Source of the DNA: Crotalaria pallida
Lineage: Eukaryota; Streptophyta; Magnoliopsida; Fabales; Fabaceae
Assembly (NCBI GenBank): GCA_037953625.1
Contig: CM075650.1
Coordinates: forward strand, 870,501 to 934,500
DNA: 64,000 nt
Reading direction: 5' to 3'
The position numbers and the translations under genes are program-made. How positions within the stretch are numbered: position 1 is the stretch's first letter; the number at the start of each line of letters is the position of its first letter. Shown here piece by piece: positions 33,898 to 46,128 of the stretch. The notes under the pieces were generated by a model, which was not told the DNA's origin, searched no databases, and was given only the letters and a program-made list of their open reading frames with translations.

Positions 33898-34708
33898 TTG
33901 TTTTGTAGGTAATATTGAAGATGCAAATGAAGGTCTATACACATTCTTCAAATCTCAAGAGAATGTTCTATAAAGTGGTAAAATTTGATATTGTTGAACA
34001 TCTTCAATTGGTAGCAAAAGAAGTCCTACATTTGGTATAATTGATATTGTTAGATTTTTGACAAATTGGTATATTTTCTCAATTGGTATATTCTCTCAAT
34101 TGGTATTACTTTTCTAAAAGTTCAATTAGTTCAATTGATATCATTGAGTGATTATTATATGATTATCATGCTATTGTGCTTTTGTTGATATTTCTTTACA
34201 ATTGATATCTTACTTTGTTAAGTGATATTATGATCTTATTAGTTTTCAATTGGTTTATATTTCATTGTCATATTTTCTTGCCAATTGGTATCACATTTCA
34301 AAGTTTAGAACTTGTATTTTTCAATTGGTATCAATTATGTAGAGAAAGGTTTCCTTGAAAGGAAATAAGAGAAATAAAATAAAACATCATTTCTTTGTCT
34401 CTACTTTGGCTTAGTATCTTATATTTCAATTGGTATATATTACTTTTTGATAATGCCAAAGGGGGAGAAGTGGTTGTTTTGAATCATAGAGAAATGGTTG
34501 TTTTGGAGAAAGGTTGTTTTTGTTGTTTTTATATAGGTTGAGCAAAGTTGTTGAAGATAGGGGGAGAATCAAGCTTCTATCAAATTGGATTTCAAATGTC
34601 AAAAGCATTTAGCAAGGGGGAGCAAGTTTCTCACCAAGTGATCAAATGGTTCAAGCATCAACAACTTCAAAGAACTTCAAACAATTTCAAAACATGTTTG
34701 TCATTTTC
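33898..34708 (+). other. C1 noncoding tail with repeated PBS-like motif
   Basis: No pol homology is seen. Between 34004 and 34440 the motif tcaattggtat(c) recurs about ten times with small variations (near 34004, 34062, 34079, 34096, 34131, 34198, 34246, 34281, 34321 and 34427). It matches the LTR/PBS junction sequence tcaattggtatcagagc at 32031. Confidence 0.75.
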
Positions 34709-34721
34709 AAAAAGGGGGAGA
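34709..34721 (+). other. C1 polypurine tract
   Basis: aaaaagggggaga immediately precedes the 3' LTR at 34723. Confidence 0.88.
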
Positions 34722-34722
34722 T

Positions 34723-36303
34723 TGTTAGTTTCATAGAGAAGGTTTTGATAATGACAAAAGGTTTTGAACAAGCTACAAAGGTATTGATGAAGTTCAAGGT
34801 CAACAAGCAACAACAAACATCAAATGAAGAAGAGAGAACAAGCTCAAGAAGACTTAGTTTGAGTGTAATTGTAATTGTTTTATCTTTTGCCTCTCAAGCC
34901 TCTTAGGTCTTTTATTTTATGAGTTTGGTTAGAGTTATTTAGAGGGTAGTGAATCTCTATCATAGTCATGATTAAATCATAATTTGAGTTTTCACTTAAC
35001 CTAAAATCAATAGGTGGCTTAAAGGTTTGAAAGGAAAGGTTTAGTTTTGAGAAAACAAGTTTTTTAACAAGTTTCAACAGGGGTTAATCGATTAAGTTTC
35101 AGAGTAATCGATTACTAGTCGATTAAGCCAAGATCTAATCGATTAAACACTGCTGAACTGGTTTTTTAAAATACGTTTTTCACTTCTCAAAATCAGTTTT
35201 TAGTGCATATAACTTTTGGGTATTCTATATAAACCTATTTCTAACCTTTGTGATTAAGATACATCATTTTGATATTCATTTTACAAAGAATCAAGCCACA
35301 CTATTCTCTCTCACTTTCTCAAGATCAAAGTTCTTATTTTCATATTCTTTGATCAAGAACCTTTGAATCTCTTATGTTGAATTGTCATAACTATTGATTG
35401 AGATTCATAGGATTGTTATTGTTTTCAATTGGGTTGTAATCTTTGCAAGAGGCAAGCCATCTACAACAACAAAGAAGACTTGGTGTGTCGACTATCATCA
35501 AGCAAAGTTCAAGAAATTGAAGAAAGCCTTGGTTGTGAATCAAGCAAAGAGAAGCCTTGGCGTGTGGATTATCATCAAGCAATTGAAGACTTGTTGTGTC
35601 GATTATCAACAAGAGGTAGAGGTTAGATTAGAGAGAAGATCAATAGGATTACAAGGCAAGGGTGTTGAGTATCCTTTGTAGGCTAGAAAGAAGGGAGACT
35701 TGTGAGGCATTTACTTGTAATTTGAGAACTCTAATTCCTCATAGTGAAGAATCTCTCTTGGTTGAAGAGGGGATTGGATGTAGCTTTCAAGCGGATGAAA
35801 GTGAACCAGGATAAATCACTGTGTCGTATCTCTAAACTCTTAACTCTTTACAATTCTTGTCATTCATTGTGTTCTTGGTTGAAAACCTAGAAAAGATTGA
35901 TTTTTCATAAGTGATTGAATTGAATCTTATTTGTGCAAATTAACTTGGGGAAAATCATTTTCATAACCTAGGTAATCAATAAGAATATAGGTGTTAATCC
36001 TTTCCGCTGAATCTCTGATCTTACCTGTTGATTGATTGATTTTCGTATTCAATTGAAAAGTGATTTTTCAGTTTTTATCTGTCATAATCGATTATTAATC
36101 GATTAAAATCTCAGGTTAATCGATTAGATTTCAGATTAATCGATTAAATGCTGTAAAATTTGCAAAAATCATTTGTTTTGATTGTTTCGATTTGTTTCGT
36201 TCGAAAATCTTTCAAGGTTTCTTAAACACCTATTCAACCCCCCCTTCTAGGTGTTCTCCTAGGGTTCCTTAGTTGTTTCAACCACCAATTGCGGTTTTCA
36301 TCA
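34723..36303 (+). repeat. C1 3' LTR (1581 bp)
   Basis: It starts tgttagtttcat and ends ttttcatca, followed by the tatac TSD. It is uninterrupted and so records the empty site of the 5.7-kb solo LTR. Palindrome clusters at about 35085-35146 and 36085-36146 match those of the 5' LTR. Confidence 0.93.
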
Positions 36304-36476
36304 TATACCATGTCTGGTGCTAAAGCAGATCAATCGGAAGATCTTGTTCAAGGTAACTATTTTTTGAATGGTATTCCTTGTAAGATTTTGTTTGACTCTG
36401 GTGCAACACATTCCCTCATTTTGTACGAGTGTGTGAATCGTCTGAAGCTTATAGTTTTCGTATGCCTTATAATTTG
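36304..36476 (+). pseudogene. G1 protease fragment
   Basis: Directly after the C1 TSD the G1 frame resumes. The retropepsin active site DSGA is at 36394-36405, followed by THSLI. A 7.4-kb minus-strand LTR interrupts it at 36477, with TSD atttg, and the rest continues at 52811. Confidence 0.85.
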
Positions 36477-36879
36477 TGTAACACCCCAATTTGGACTTAG
36501 AATTTTCACTAAAAATTTGCGCCATTTTTTTTTATAACATTATCAAAATCAATTCAGATTAATTCTTTTACCAAAAGATTTTCATAAATACAATTTGATT
36601 CATTTAGTTTACAAAAATGTTTTGGTACTTGCGTCATAAAATTCTATTTCCAAAAAGAGATGTTATCATCCAACACATTTCCAAAAACTCATTTTTCTAA
36701 ATGTCATATTTAGTCGATGGTTAACTTGCGGAAAAATAGTTTAATTACTTTATGAACATAATATATAACAAGAAATTTCTTTTATTTCATTTCAAATAAT
36801 CATTTATTACAACAGGGGTTACATTCGGGATAGAGTAATCATGTCCTACCCATCTAGTGATGGAATACAGAAACAGAGA

Positions 36880-37070
36880 CTATACTAACTTAGACTACTA
36901 ATCTTCATTGCTATCCTTCATCACAAGTATCTGAAAGACTCCTCGGCTGCTGCTTTTACGTCCTCCTCATAATGATGCTCCATTTCACGATCCTTCTCCA
37001 ACTTAAGCAACCATAACTTGTAATGCTACATGATCTGACATCTGTGAACATTGTCCCCAATGTCCACAGG
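36880..37070 (-). other. Region equivalent to the LTR small ORF, different content
   Basis: In the 7.4-kb LTR the place equivalent to 29859-30200 has no GQWH-type ORF. On the minus strand it holds a short Glu/Lys-rich open stretch (LEKDREMEHHYEED, then a stop) behind a TAG codon. The ORF is either replaced or decayed in this subfamily. Confidence 0.35.
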
Positions 37071-37165
37071 GAAAGGAAAGAAGAGAGAGAGTCAACGATC
37101 CGGACGAAATAGTCGTCGACGGCATGGACTTACTCTAAGGGATCACATTAGAACACAAATATATG

Positions 37166-39903
37166 TGTGACACCCCGTAATATAATGAATAATAAACAAT
37201 AAACGTTTGAAAAATGAAACATAGGACTTTAAATTTTCTTTTATAAATCAGAGTTCACAAATAGCGTTGGGGGCTTTCAATTACAATATAATAAAATACA
37301 CTTGAGTTCCTTTCTTTCGACTGATCCGCTGAGCACTCTGATCTCCAACCTCCTTGCTCAAGAACCTAAAATGTTAACCACATAAGGGTGAGACCTTTTC
37401 ACAACACAGTGGATTAAAAGATAGTAAAACGGTATATAACAAAAACTCAAGGATAATAAGTAAATCAAGCCATGGATTAACAAAATGAATCACATTCACT
37501 TATTAACAATTTTTAAATACATTCCATATTTATTCTCTTTCCCTGTTTCATAAAACTGTACGTCACCTCACGGTCAGAGGCCAACATACCCACTTATACA
37601 TTGTATGTCTCCTCACGGTCAGAGGACAACATACAAACCACATATACATTGTATATCTCCTCACGGTCAGAGGACCACATACAAACCATATTCTCTTTTT
37701 CTTTTTATCTTTGCACCACTAGGAATTAGCGCACCTGCTAGGCAATTCGGCACCTACTAGGGACTTTACACCTGTCAGGACTGAGACACCCATTAGGCAT
37801 CACCCGTTAGGACAACGCAATTAATTACCATTCCATTAATTAATCATTTCTCAATTCCAGTCCACAATTTATTAACTTTTTCAGGTGGTTATGCAGTGTA
37901 TTGATCCATTGGCGCACCGACGCCTAACGGGAATTTAGGACCTAATGGGCAATTCGCCTGACAGGCAATTCGGCCCTAGCAGGCAATTCACCACCTAGCA
38001 GGGCACCTAGTGTGCCGGGGTATCCAAGGATCAACCACACTGCATTCCTTTTTATTCCAGATCAGAACTCATTCACAAAAAGTCAAGCACCACATTCACA
38101 CCATTCATCAAATACTCAGAGAATTGCAAGTAATATCAAATATTCATTTTCATCACTTTTAGCAGACATAATCATTCATTTAATTCACATATCAAACCAC
38201 CATTTACCAAGTATTACTCAAATCTCACATTTCCAAACATTCTTCACACACAACAATTTCAAGTTATATATATATCCAATTCCAATTTATTATTCCTTTT
38301 TACATCACATTCTCGTTTCAATATTTATACACATACGCCATTAATTACTCACATATAGGGTCACATCAATTTATCAACCATCAACCAATATCACCAATCA
38401 ATCGACATACTCAGGTATGTCTCAGAGTACATTGAATGTAAGTCAACTCCCTAGGGTTCTTCACTTCCTACTTTAATATTAATAAAAAGAGAATTTGACA
38501 TAAACAATTTAATTACTATAAAATCAACCATAAACATACTAATCACCCCTAAATCAACTTTAAATTAAAGCCATTTTGCTACCCACAACCCGGTCTAAGT
38601 ATTAAACTCAAATCCTATTATACACCCTAACTATCCCTAACCCAAAGTGTGGAAAAGAGACTCCCCTTACCTGGAAATCCTAGCAATAACAACAGAGCTA
38701 TGTTTACATCCGCGACTTGCTCCAGGGTCAAGGTCAATAGCGTGTTGGATCTAAATAGGGACATATGATAAAACTAATTATAACATTAAAATATATATCA
38801 AATAAATTCATTTTGTCAAAATAATAAATATATATCATTATATAATAAAAATATATCACTTTTCCCTAAAATATATCTTTATTTGAAAATATAGGGATAA
38901 TAAAAATATTGACGGATCGTCAAATAAATTAGGTAGATGGATAGAGGAAGTTGGGGATATTAGTTACCTAAAAAGGATTTGAGATTGGACGGTTGGATCT
39001 TGAGTTATTGGATCAGAAAGATTGAAGAACCCAAAAATGTTTTTTTTCCCGGTCGCTATGTTGCTTCCTCTCTGATTCTCGCGTTTCCTTCCTATTACTC
39101 ACTTCCTTCGTTCTTTTCTTTCTACTATCTGAGACTCTCTTATATTCAAGTCTTTGAGCCTCCCCTTTTTTTTTTATCTTTAACGTGGTGGCCTTAGGGC
39201 CACACGTCCTTATTATTTATTTTTTTTCTTGGGTTGTCACGGGTTTTGGGTATTATTTTATGCTTAGTTATCATTTGTGGTTCAATGTGTGTAGGTATTT
39301 TGGATTATAGTTAAAAGTTGTATGATACTAAAAATAAAATATGTTTAGGTAAAACAATATTGTATTTTTAATTACTCAAAACTGATTGAAAAATAATAAA
39401 GCTACCGGTCCCTCCGGATAACTATTGGGTAAGAAAAATTATCGAAATTCAAAAGTAAATATATTTTCTAAATCTTGATATTAAACTTGATAATATATAA
39501 TATTTTAAAATTTTGAAGTAGAAGATTAGTATATATAACTTAAACCGGTAATATATTAAACCAGTCCAGAAGCTAAAAATAAAACAGCCTCCGAACACTA
39601 TGAAAATTTACAGGGAAGCTCAAAATATTAAGTGAAACATATTTTTCTGAAGAAACTATTTATAAAAATGCCTCTAAGGCTTGCCACTTGAGCTCCCTGT
39701 CAAAATGTTAATTAAACTAAATGAAAGTACTACTTTATTTTTAGAAAATGTATGATAACAAATTTATACTTATTTTGATTAGAAAACATATTTCAAATAT
39801 AATGATTACATCAAAATTTTATTCCAAGACTCAAATATTGAAAACATCATATTAAATCATTTAATTATTTTGCTAGAAGTATTAGAAATAACGGGATGTT
39901 ACA
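37166..39903 (-). repeat. 3' LTR of the LARD-like element (2738 bp)
   Basis: It is bounded by tgtgacaccccg and cgggatgttaca. It contains three tandem copies of a cctcacggtcagagg box (37566, 37611, 37658) and a series of aggcaattcg / cctaacggg-type short repeats at 37731-38025. Confidence 0.93.
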
Positions 39904-39917
39904 ATTCTCCCCCACTT
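39904..39917 (-). other. Polypurine tract of the LARD-like element
   Basis: On the minus strand agtgggggagaat abuts the 3' LTR. Just upstream on that strand is the ttcggggacgaaattcc end-of-pol signature common in chromovirus-type gypsy elements. Confidence 0.85.
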
Positions 39918-42900
39918 ATTGGAATTTCGTCCCCGAAATTCTGCTTAGAATCCTTAAATCGAGAACCATCCCGGAAAAAGATTTCTAAGCTATAGGACTT
40001 ACTTCATTTTGGTTCTACTCCCCCACTTGGAGTTGGCATACCATTCAGCATGAGTACGCCCCTGGACTCTTGCACTCGTTGAAGAGTGCCGACTATAGGT
40101 TAGTTGGGTTAGTCCTGATGCAAAGACTCTAACGGGTTTTCTAAGGTTCACTCTTCTTGCGGTTAATCGTTCAAGAGTCCTACTAGAAAGACTCCCAAAG
40201 GGTCTTGGATTCCCAAAAATCAGGTTTGGCTTCCCCAGGAAACCGGAAATGGTTTCTAAGATCAGCTGGATTCCCTCCGGAAATCTACATCGAAGGTTAG
40301 AAAGGGTACTAATACGTTCTAAACGCTAATACCCGCTTGGGTCGATTAAGATCTAGCTCCAAAAGTCTACCACTTAAATCCTATATCTAGGCCCTAATCA
40401 ACCACATACACCAATCAAACAGACATAAATCATATAATCCTCATACAAGGTTCATTCATTCATAACAACGATCCACAAAATTACACACTTCAAACAGATA
40501 CAAAACTCAACCCTACTTTTCCTAAGCTAATCCTTGTCTAACTTAGGACTACAACTTGCCTCTACACACACATTCATCACAATCATCACACATTTGAAAG
40601 TCAGTTCGAAAGGGGTTCGGGGAAAGGGACTTATATAGTTTGCAACCGAAATGCATCTCATCCATTAAACTCCCTAATGTTTTGAAAAAGATTTGAAAAT
40701 ATTATCCCAATACATAAAAGAACATCATAGTAAATGTTCAAATCAATCAGAGTTCATTAGGTTCGTTTTTGACCCTACATCCACTTAGTCAAAATTTTGT
40801 AATGGTTGGGGGTGAACCTACATCAAATTCACTTAAAAATATTATAAAAACCCCAATTGGCCTCAAAATTTAATAGGAAAACACCTAAATTTAGCCCAAG
40901 GTTGCGTAAAATTGTCAAACCGATTAAAGCACGTTAAATTCATTTTAGCTAAAACACTAACTTGCTCCAATTGGCTTGAAATGTTACATTAAACAAAGAT
41001 TCAACCTTAGGGTGTTTAGGCCAAACTTTCCAAATCTAATAAATATCCTAAGCCCAAAAACTTAGTTTTTCACTTTATATAAAAACCCTGATTTCCCCAA
41101 CAGACACTTAACCACAAACACGTACATCTTTAAAAATCCTTGGTTTGAACAATCACTAAGTATGGGAATTTAAAATGCAGAAAGAAAATCCCATACTAGT
41201 AAAACACTCAGAAAACAATTTTACATTTACAGAAATCAAAATTCTTTGGAAATTCAGTTCCTCTCTTTGTGAGGAACAATTAATTTTATTTAAAACTTCA
41301 GTAAAACTTTTAATCATGCACTTCACCATGAAGAGCTACCTCCATCTAATTTCATAAGAACCTAGATGAAGGAGTGAAAGATCACTCAAGATTTGATAAA
41401 CTCAAAGAAAAAAGGGAATATGCCTCGGACTTGGAAAAATTCAATTTAATTCATCTTCAAAAGTTAAACAATTACATTCCCTTTATCTTCAAATTTGAAG
41501 ATTGAGTTTAATTCCGAATTGATTTGAGTCGCATAGGAAGGGTTCCTATTTAATCGTAGTATGACTTAATTAAAAACAATTTAGTTAATTTTCCTCTCGA
41601 TTACTTAAGAATCCTTGCTTTTCTTACTATTTCCTGAAAATTTGTCGTGCGACTTCACAATCCATTTGGAATGATTGTGGTTCGGTGCATTTTTTTGAAA
41701 TTCATTTTTAAATACTCACATTGTCAAACAGACTTAAATCATAACTCCATTAAAAATTCATTTTTCATATATTAATATCAAACACTCATATCAATCAAAC
41801 ATACACAAATGCAATCAGTCTTATCCTGAACAAGATTCCCAAAAACAACACTCTTAGTCAATGCTTGGTGGAAAGTAGTTTGGAACTTTCAAGCATGGGG
41901 GTGGAAATCAAAAAGCTCTTAGTTTCAAAATTGTTTGAAAACATTTTCAAAAGTTTAAACTCATCCCCACCAAAGCATAGACTCTATATATGCAAAACTA
42001 CTGGCATCAATTTAAACTGAAATGATGCAAGGACCCTTAGATTGAATTCTAACCCCTTTCTTGCTTAAAGAAACCTCTTTCCTTTTAGAAAATCTTATAG
42101 TTATGCTCGGGGTTTCAAATCCAATCAATAGGAACTCCATACTTATCTTTTGTTTAGTATTAAAGTCATCAGAATTAGATTAGCATGTGGAATCAACTAC
42201 AAATTTAATACAAATGTTTTTGTTGTTCTTCATAGATCCTAATCTAGTCGATGTGAACTAACTCACTCAATTAGATTAGTATCAAGTCAATAAATCATTT
42301 TAATTTTCATGATTCCACTTCTACTTTCTTTCCGACTACTTTAACACTAAGCCATTCCTTGTGAAAACATATAACCGAGGACCTTTTGATTGAATCCGAA
42401 TCGCTTCCCCAACGTGGACAAAAAGTTACTTTTATGATTGCAATTTAAAATTATCATAGTTCGGCGGTTCAGATTCGATCGATCAGTACTCATTTTCTTG
42501 CTTTCCCGATTGGTATCACAGTTACTTGAATTGAGATTAGCTATGGAATTCGACCATTATTTTAATTTAAACGTTGTTTTTGGTTCTCTTAAATACTAGT
42601 TTAATCGACATGAATTTAGTCACTCGATTGGATTAGTATCCGAGATCATAACTTGTTTATTCCAAGCGGTTCCATTTCTAATCCCTGTTCAATTACTTTG
42701 ACACCAATTTATTCATCGAACGCATAATCAAGCATACACAGAACAAAAGCAAAGCAAAGAGGAACAACATAACAATCATAAAAGTTTTATACATAAGAAA
42801 TCACTCACTAATTCACGACAGTGCACAAACTCCTAGATTCCGACGACTTCACCTCCCGATAAATGCAATATCGGATTGGCCAGTTCCGACACTACATTCC

Positions 42901-43370
42901 CTCAGTGGTAATAGCCCTCGCCATCAAGTTAAAGTTTATGTACTTCGTTTCGATTAGCAAAATTTCCTTTATAAGAAACTTCAAGTTTTGATTAACTCAA
43001 AACTTAAGATAAAAATCAATCTGCACTCTTCTAAGTTTCCTATTTGCAAATGGATATACACTTACAATATGTGATTCCTTGAATCCCTAAGGGATCCGCT
43101 TAGGTTCCAAAGAATTCACTTCTGTTTCCACTTGAGTACACAATTTTCTTAACTTGACAATTATTAGTATTCCCATTTGCAAACATAAACTCATTCTGCT
43201 CATAAAGGGCACATTAATCAATCACAAATAAGCATTTAATACTATACCTATTCATCAATCACTTAACCTTAAAATTTCCACTAGAAAGGGTCTCACCATT
43301 GGAAAAAGAAGCTTGAGATGAGAGTGTTCGCAGCGAAATCGGAACCACTTTCCCTCAGGTCGGAAGGAAG
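39918..43370 (-). other. Coding-free interior of the LARD-like element
   Basis: About 3.45 kb without gag, protease, RT, RNase H or integrase motifs on either strand. Only short chance ORFs occur. Two gatt-rich blocks at about 42120-42330 and 42470-42680 resemble each other (a 'gaattagattagc...gtggaatc' arrangement), an internal diverged duplication. Confidence 0.7.
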
Positions 43371-43387
43371 GAACTGCTCTGATACCA
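43371..43387 (-). other. PBS of the LARD-like element, iMet type
   Basis: Reads tggtatcagagcagttc on the minus strand, four bases inside the 5' LTR that begins at 43392. Confidence 0.9.
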
Positions 43388-43391
43388 TAAA

Positions 43392-46128
43392 TGTGACACC
43401 CCGTAATATAATGAATAATAAACAATAAACGTTTGAAAAATGAAACATAGGACTTTAAATTTTCTTTTATAAATCAGAGTTCACAAATAGCGTTGGGGGC
43501 TTTCAATTACAATATAATAAAATACACTTGAGTTCCTTTCTTTCGACTGATCCGCTGAGCACTCTGATCTCCAACCTCCTTGCTCAAGAACCTAAAATGT
43601 TAACCACATAAGGGTGAGACCTTTTCACAACACAGTGGATTAAAAGATAGTAAAACGGTATATAACAAAAACTCAAGGATAATAAGTAAATCAAGCCATG
43701 GATTAACAAAATGAATCACATTCACTTATTAACAATTTTTAAATACATTCCATATTTATTCTCTTTCCCTGTTTCATAAAACTGTACGTCACCTCACGGT
43801 CAGAGGCCAACATACCCACTTATACATTGTATGTCTCCTCACGGTCAGAGGACAACATACAAACCACATATACATTGTATATCTCCTCACGGTCAGAGGA
43901 CCACATACAAACCATATTCTCTTTTTCTTTTTATCTTTGCACCACTAGGAATTAGCGCACCTGCTAGGCAATTCGGCACCTACTAGGGACTTTACACCTG
44001 TCAGGACTGAGACACCCATTAGGCATCACCCGTTAGGACAACGCAATTAATTACCATTCCATTAATTAATCATTTCTCAATTCCAGTCCACAATTTATTA
44101 ACTTTTTCAGGTGGTTATGCAGTGTATTGATCCATTGGCGCACCGACGCCTAACGGGAATTTAGGACCTAATGGGCAATTCGCCTGACAGGCAATTCGGC
44201 CCTAGCAGGCAATTCACCACCTAGCAGGGCACCTAGTGTGCCGGGGCATCCAAGGATCAACCACACTGCATTCCTTTTTATTCCAGATCAGAACTCATTC
44301 ACAAAAAGTCAAGCACCACATTCACACCATTCATCAAATACTCAGAGAATTGCAAGTAATATCAAATATTCATTTTCATCACTTTTAGCAGACATAATCA
44401 TTCATTTAATTCACATATCAAACCACCATTTACCAAGTATTACTCAAATCTCACATTTCCAAACATTCTTCACACACAACAATTTCAAGTTATATATATA
44501 TCCAATTCCAATTTATTATTCCTTTTTACATCACATTCTCGTTTCAATATTTATACACATACGCCATTAATTACTCACATATAGGGTCACATCAATTTAT
44601 CAACCATCAACCAATATCACCAATCAATCGACATACTCAGGTATGTCTCAGAGTACATTGAATGTAAGTCAACTCCCTAGGGTTCTTCACTTCCTACTTT
44701 AATATTAATAAAAAGAGAATTTGACATAAACAATTTAATTACTATAAAATCAACCATAAACATACTAATCACCCCTAAATCAACTTTAAATTAAAGCCAT
44801 TTTGCTACCCACAACCCGGTCTAAGTATTAAACTCAAATCCTATTATACACCCTAACTATCCCTAACCCAAAGTGTGGAAAAGAGACTCCCCTTACCTGG
44901 AAATCCTAGCAATAACAACAGAGCTATGTTTACATCCGCGACTTGCTCCAGGGTCAAGGTCAATAGCGTGTTGGATCTAAATAGGGACATATGATAAAAC
45001 TAATTATAACATTAAAATATATATCAAATAAATTCATTTTGTCAAAATAATAAATATATATCATTATATAATAAAAATATATCACTTTTCCCTAAAATAT
45101 ATCTTTATTTGAAAATATAGGGATAATAAAAATATTGACGGATCGTCAAATAAATTAGGTAGATGGATAGAGGAAGTTGGGGATATTAGTTACCTAAAAA
45201 GGATTTGAGATTGGACGGTTGGATCTTGAGTTATTGGATCAGAAAGATTGAAGAACCCAAAAATGTTTTTTTTCCCGGTCGCTATGTTGCTTCCTCTCTG
45301 ATTCTCGCGTTTCCTTCCTATTACTCACTTCCTTCGTTCTTTTCTTTCTACTATCTGAGACTCTCTTATATTCAAGTCTTTGAGCCTCCCCTTTTTTTTT
45401 TATCTTTAACGTGGTGGCCTTAGGGCCACACGTCCTTATTATTTATTTTTTTTCTTGGGTTGTCACGGGTTTTGGGTATTATTTTATGCTTAGTTATCAT
45501 TTGTGGTTCAATGTGTGTAGGTATTTTGGATTATAGTTAAAAGTTGTATGATACTAAAAATAAAATATGTTTAGGTAAAACAATATTGTATTTTTAATTA
45601 CTCAAAACTGATTGAAAAATAATAAAGCTACCGGTCCCTCCGGATAACTATTGGGTAAGAAAAATTATCGAAATTCAAAAGTAAATATATTTTCTAAATC
45701 TTGATATTAAACTTGATAATATATAATATTTTAAAATTTTGAAGTAGAAGATTAGTATATATAACTTAAACCGGTAATATATTAAACCAGTCCAGAAGCT
45801 AAAAATAAAACAGCCTCCGAACACTATGAAAATTTACAGGGAAGCTCAAAATATTAAGTGAAACATATTTTTCTGAAGAAACTATTTATAAAATGCCTCT
45901 AAGGCTTGCCACTTGAGCTCCCTGTCAAAATGTTAATTAAACTAAATGAAAGTACTACTTTATTTTTAGAAAATGTATGATAACAAATTTATACTTATTT
46001 TGATTAGAAAACATATTTCAAATATAATGATTACATCAAAATTTTATTCCAAGACTCAAATATTGAAAACATCATATTAAATCATTTAATTATTTTGCTA
46101 GAAGTATTAGAAATAACGGGATGTTACA
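43392..46128 (-). repeat. 5' LTR of the LARD-like element (2737 bp)
   Basis: Collinear with 37166-39903 at an offset of 6226. Differences seen: one T/C change near 38026/44252 and one A fewer near 45893. Confidence 0.93.

Larger units (their letters stand above)
24735..36303 (+). mobile_element. Copia element C1, gag-only, TSD tatac
   Basis: It is flanked by tatac (24730-24734 and 36304-36308). It has two 1581-bp LTRs (the 5' one interrupted), an iMet PBS, a full-length gag and a PPT, but no protease, integrase, RT or RNase H. Net length without the nested solo LTR is about 5.85 kb. I count about 13 differences between the LTRs (roughly 0.8%), so the insertion is young. The gag resembles the SIRE/Maximus branch. 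Reverse transcriptase and integrase must come from another element. Confidence 0.9.
37166..46128 (-). mobile_element. Non-autonomous large LTR element (LARD-like), 8963 bp, TSD atatg
   Basis: It is flanked by atatg at 37161-37165 and 46129-46133. Two LTRs of 2738 and 2737 bp bound a 3.49-kb interior. On the minus strand the iMet PBS (43371-43387) follows the 5' LTR and a PPT precedes the 3' LTR. I could find only about one substitution and one 1-base indel between the LTRs, so the insertion is very recent. The interior has no gag or pol; the only coding trace is a short open end resembling a gypsy pol C-terminus next to the PPT. It must move with proteins from a related element. Confidence 0.92.

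Noticed and set aside
38012..38344. A 110-codon ORF, repeated at 44238-44570 with one residue changed
   Set aside because: It is antisense to the element, His/Ser/Ile-rich with no domain, and recurs only because the two LTRs are nearly identical.
38979..39197. 72-codon ORF repeated at 45205-45423
   Set aside because: Also antisense within the LTR pair; low-complexity aromatic composition; no supporting context.
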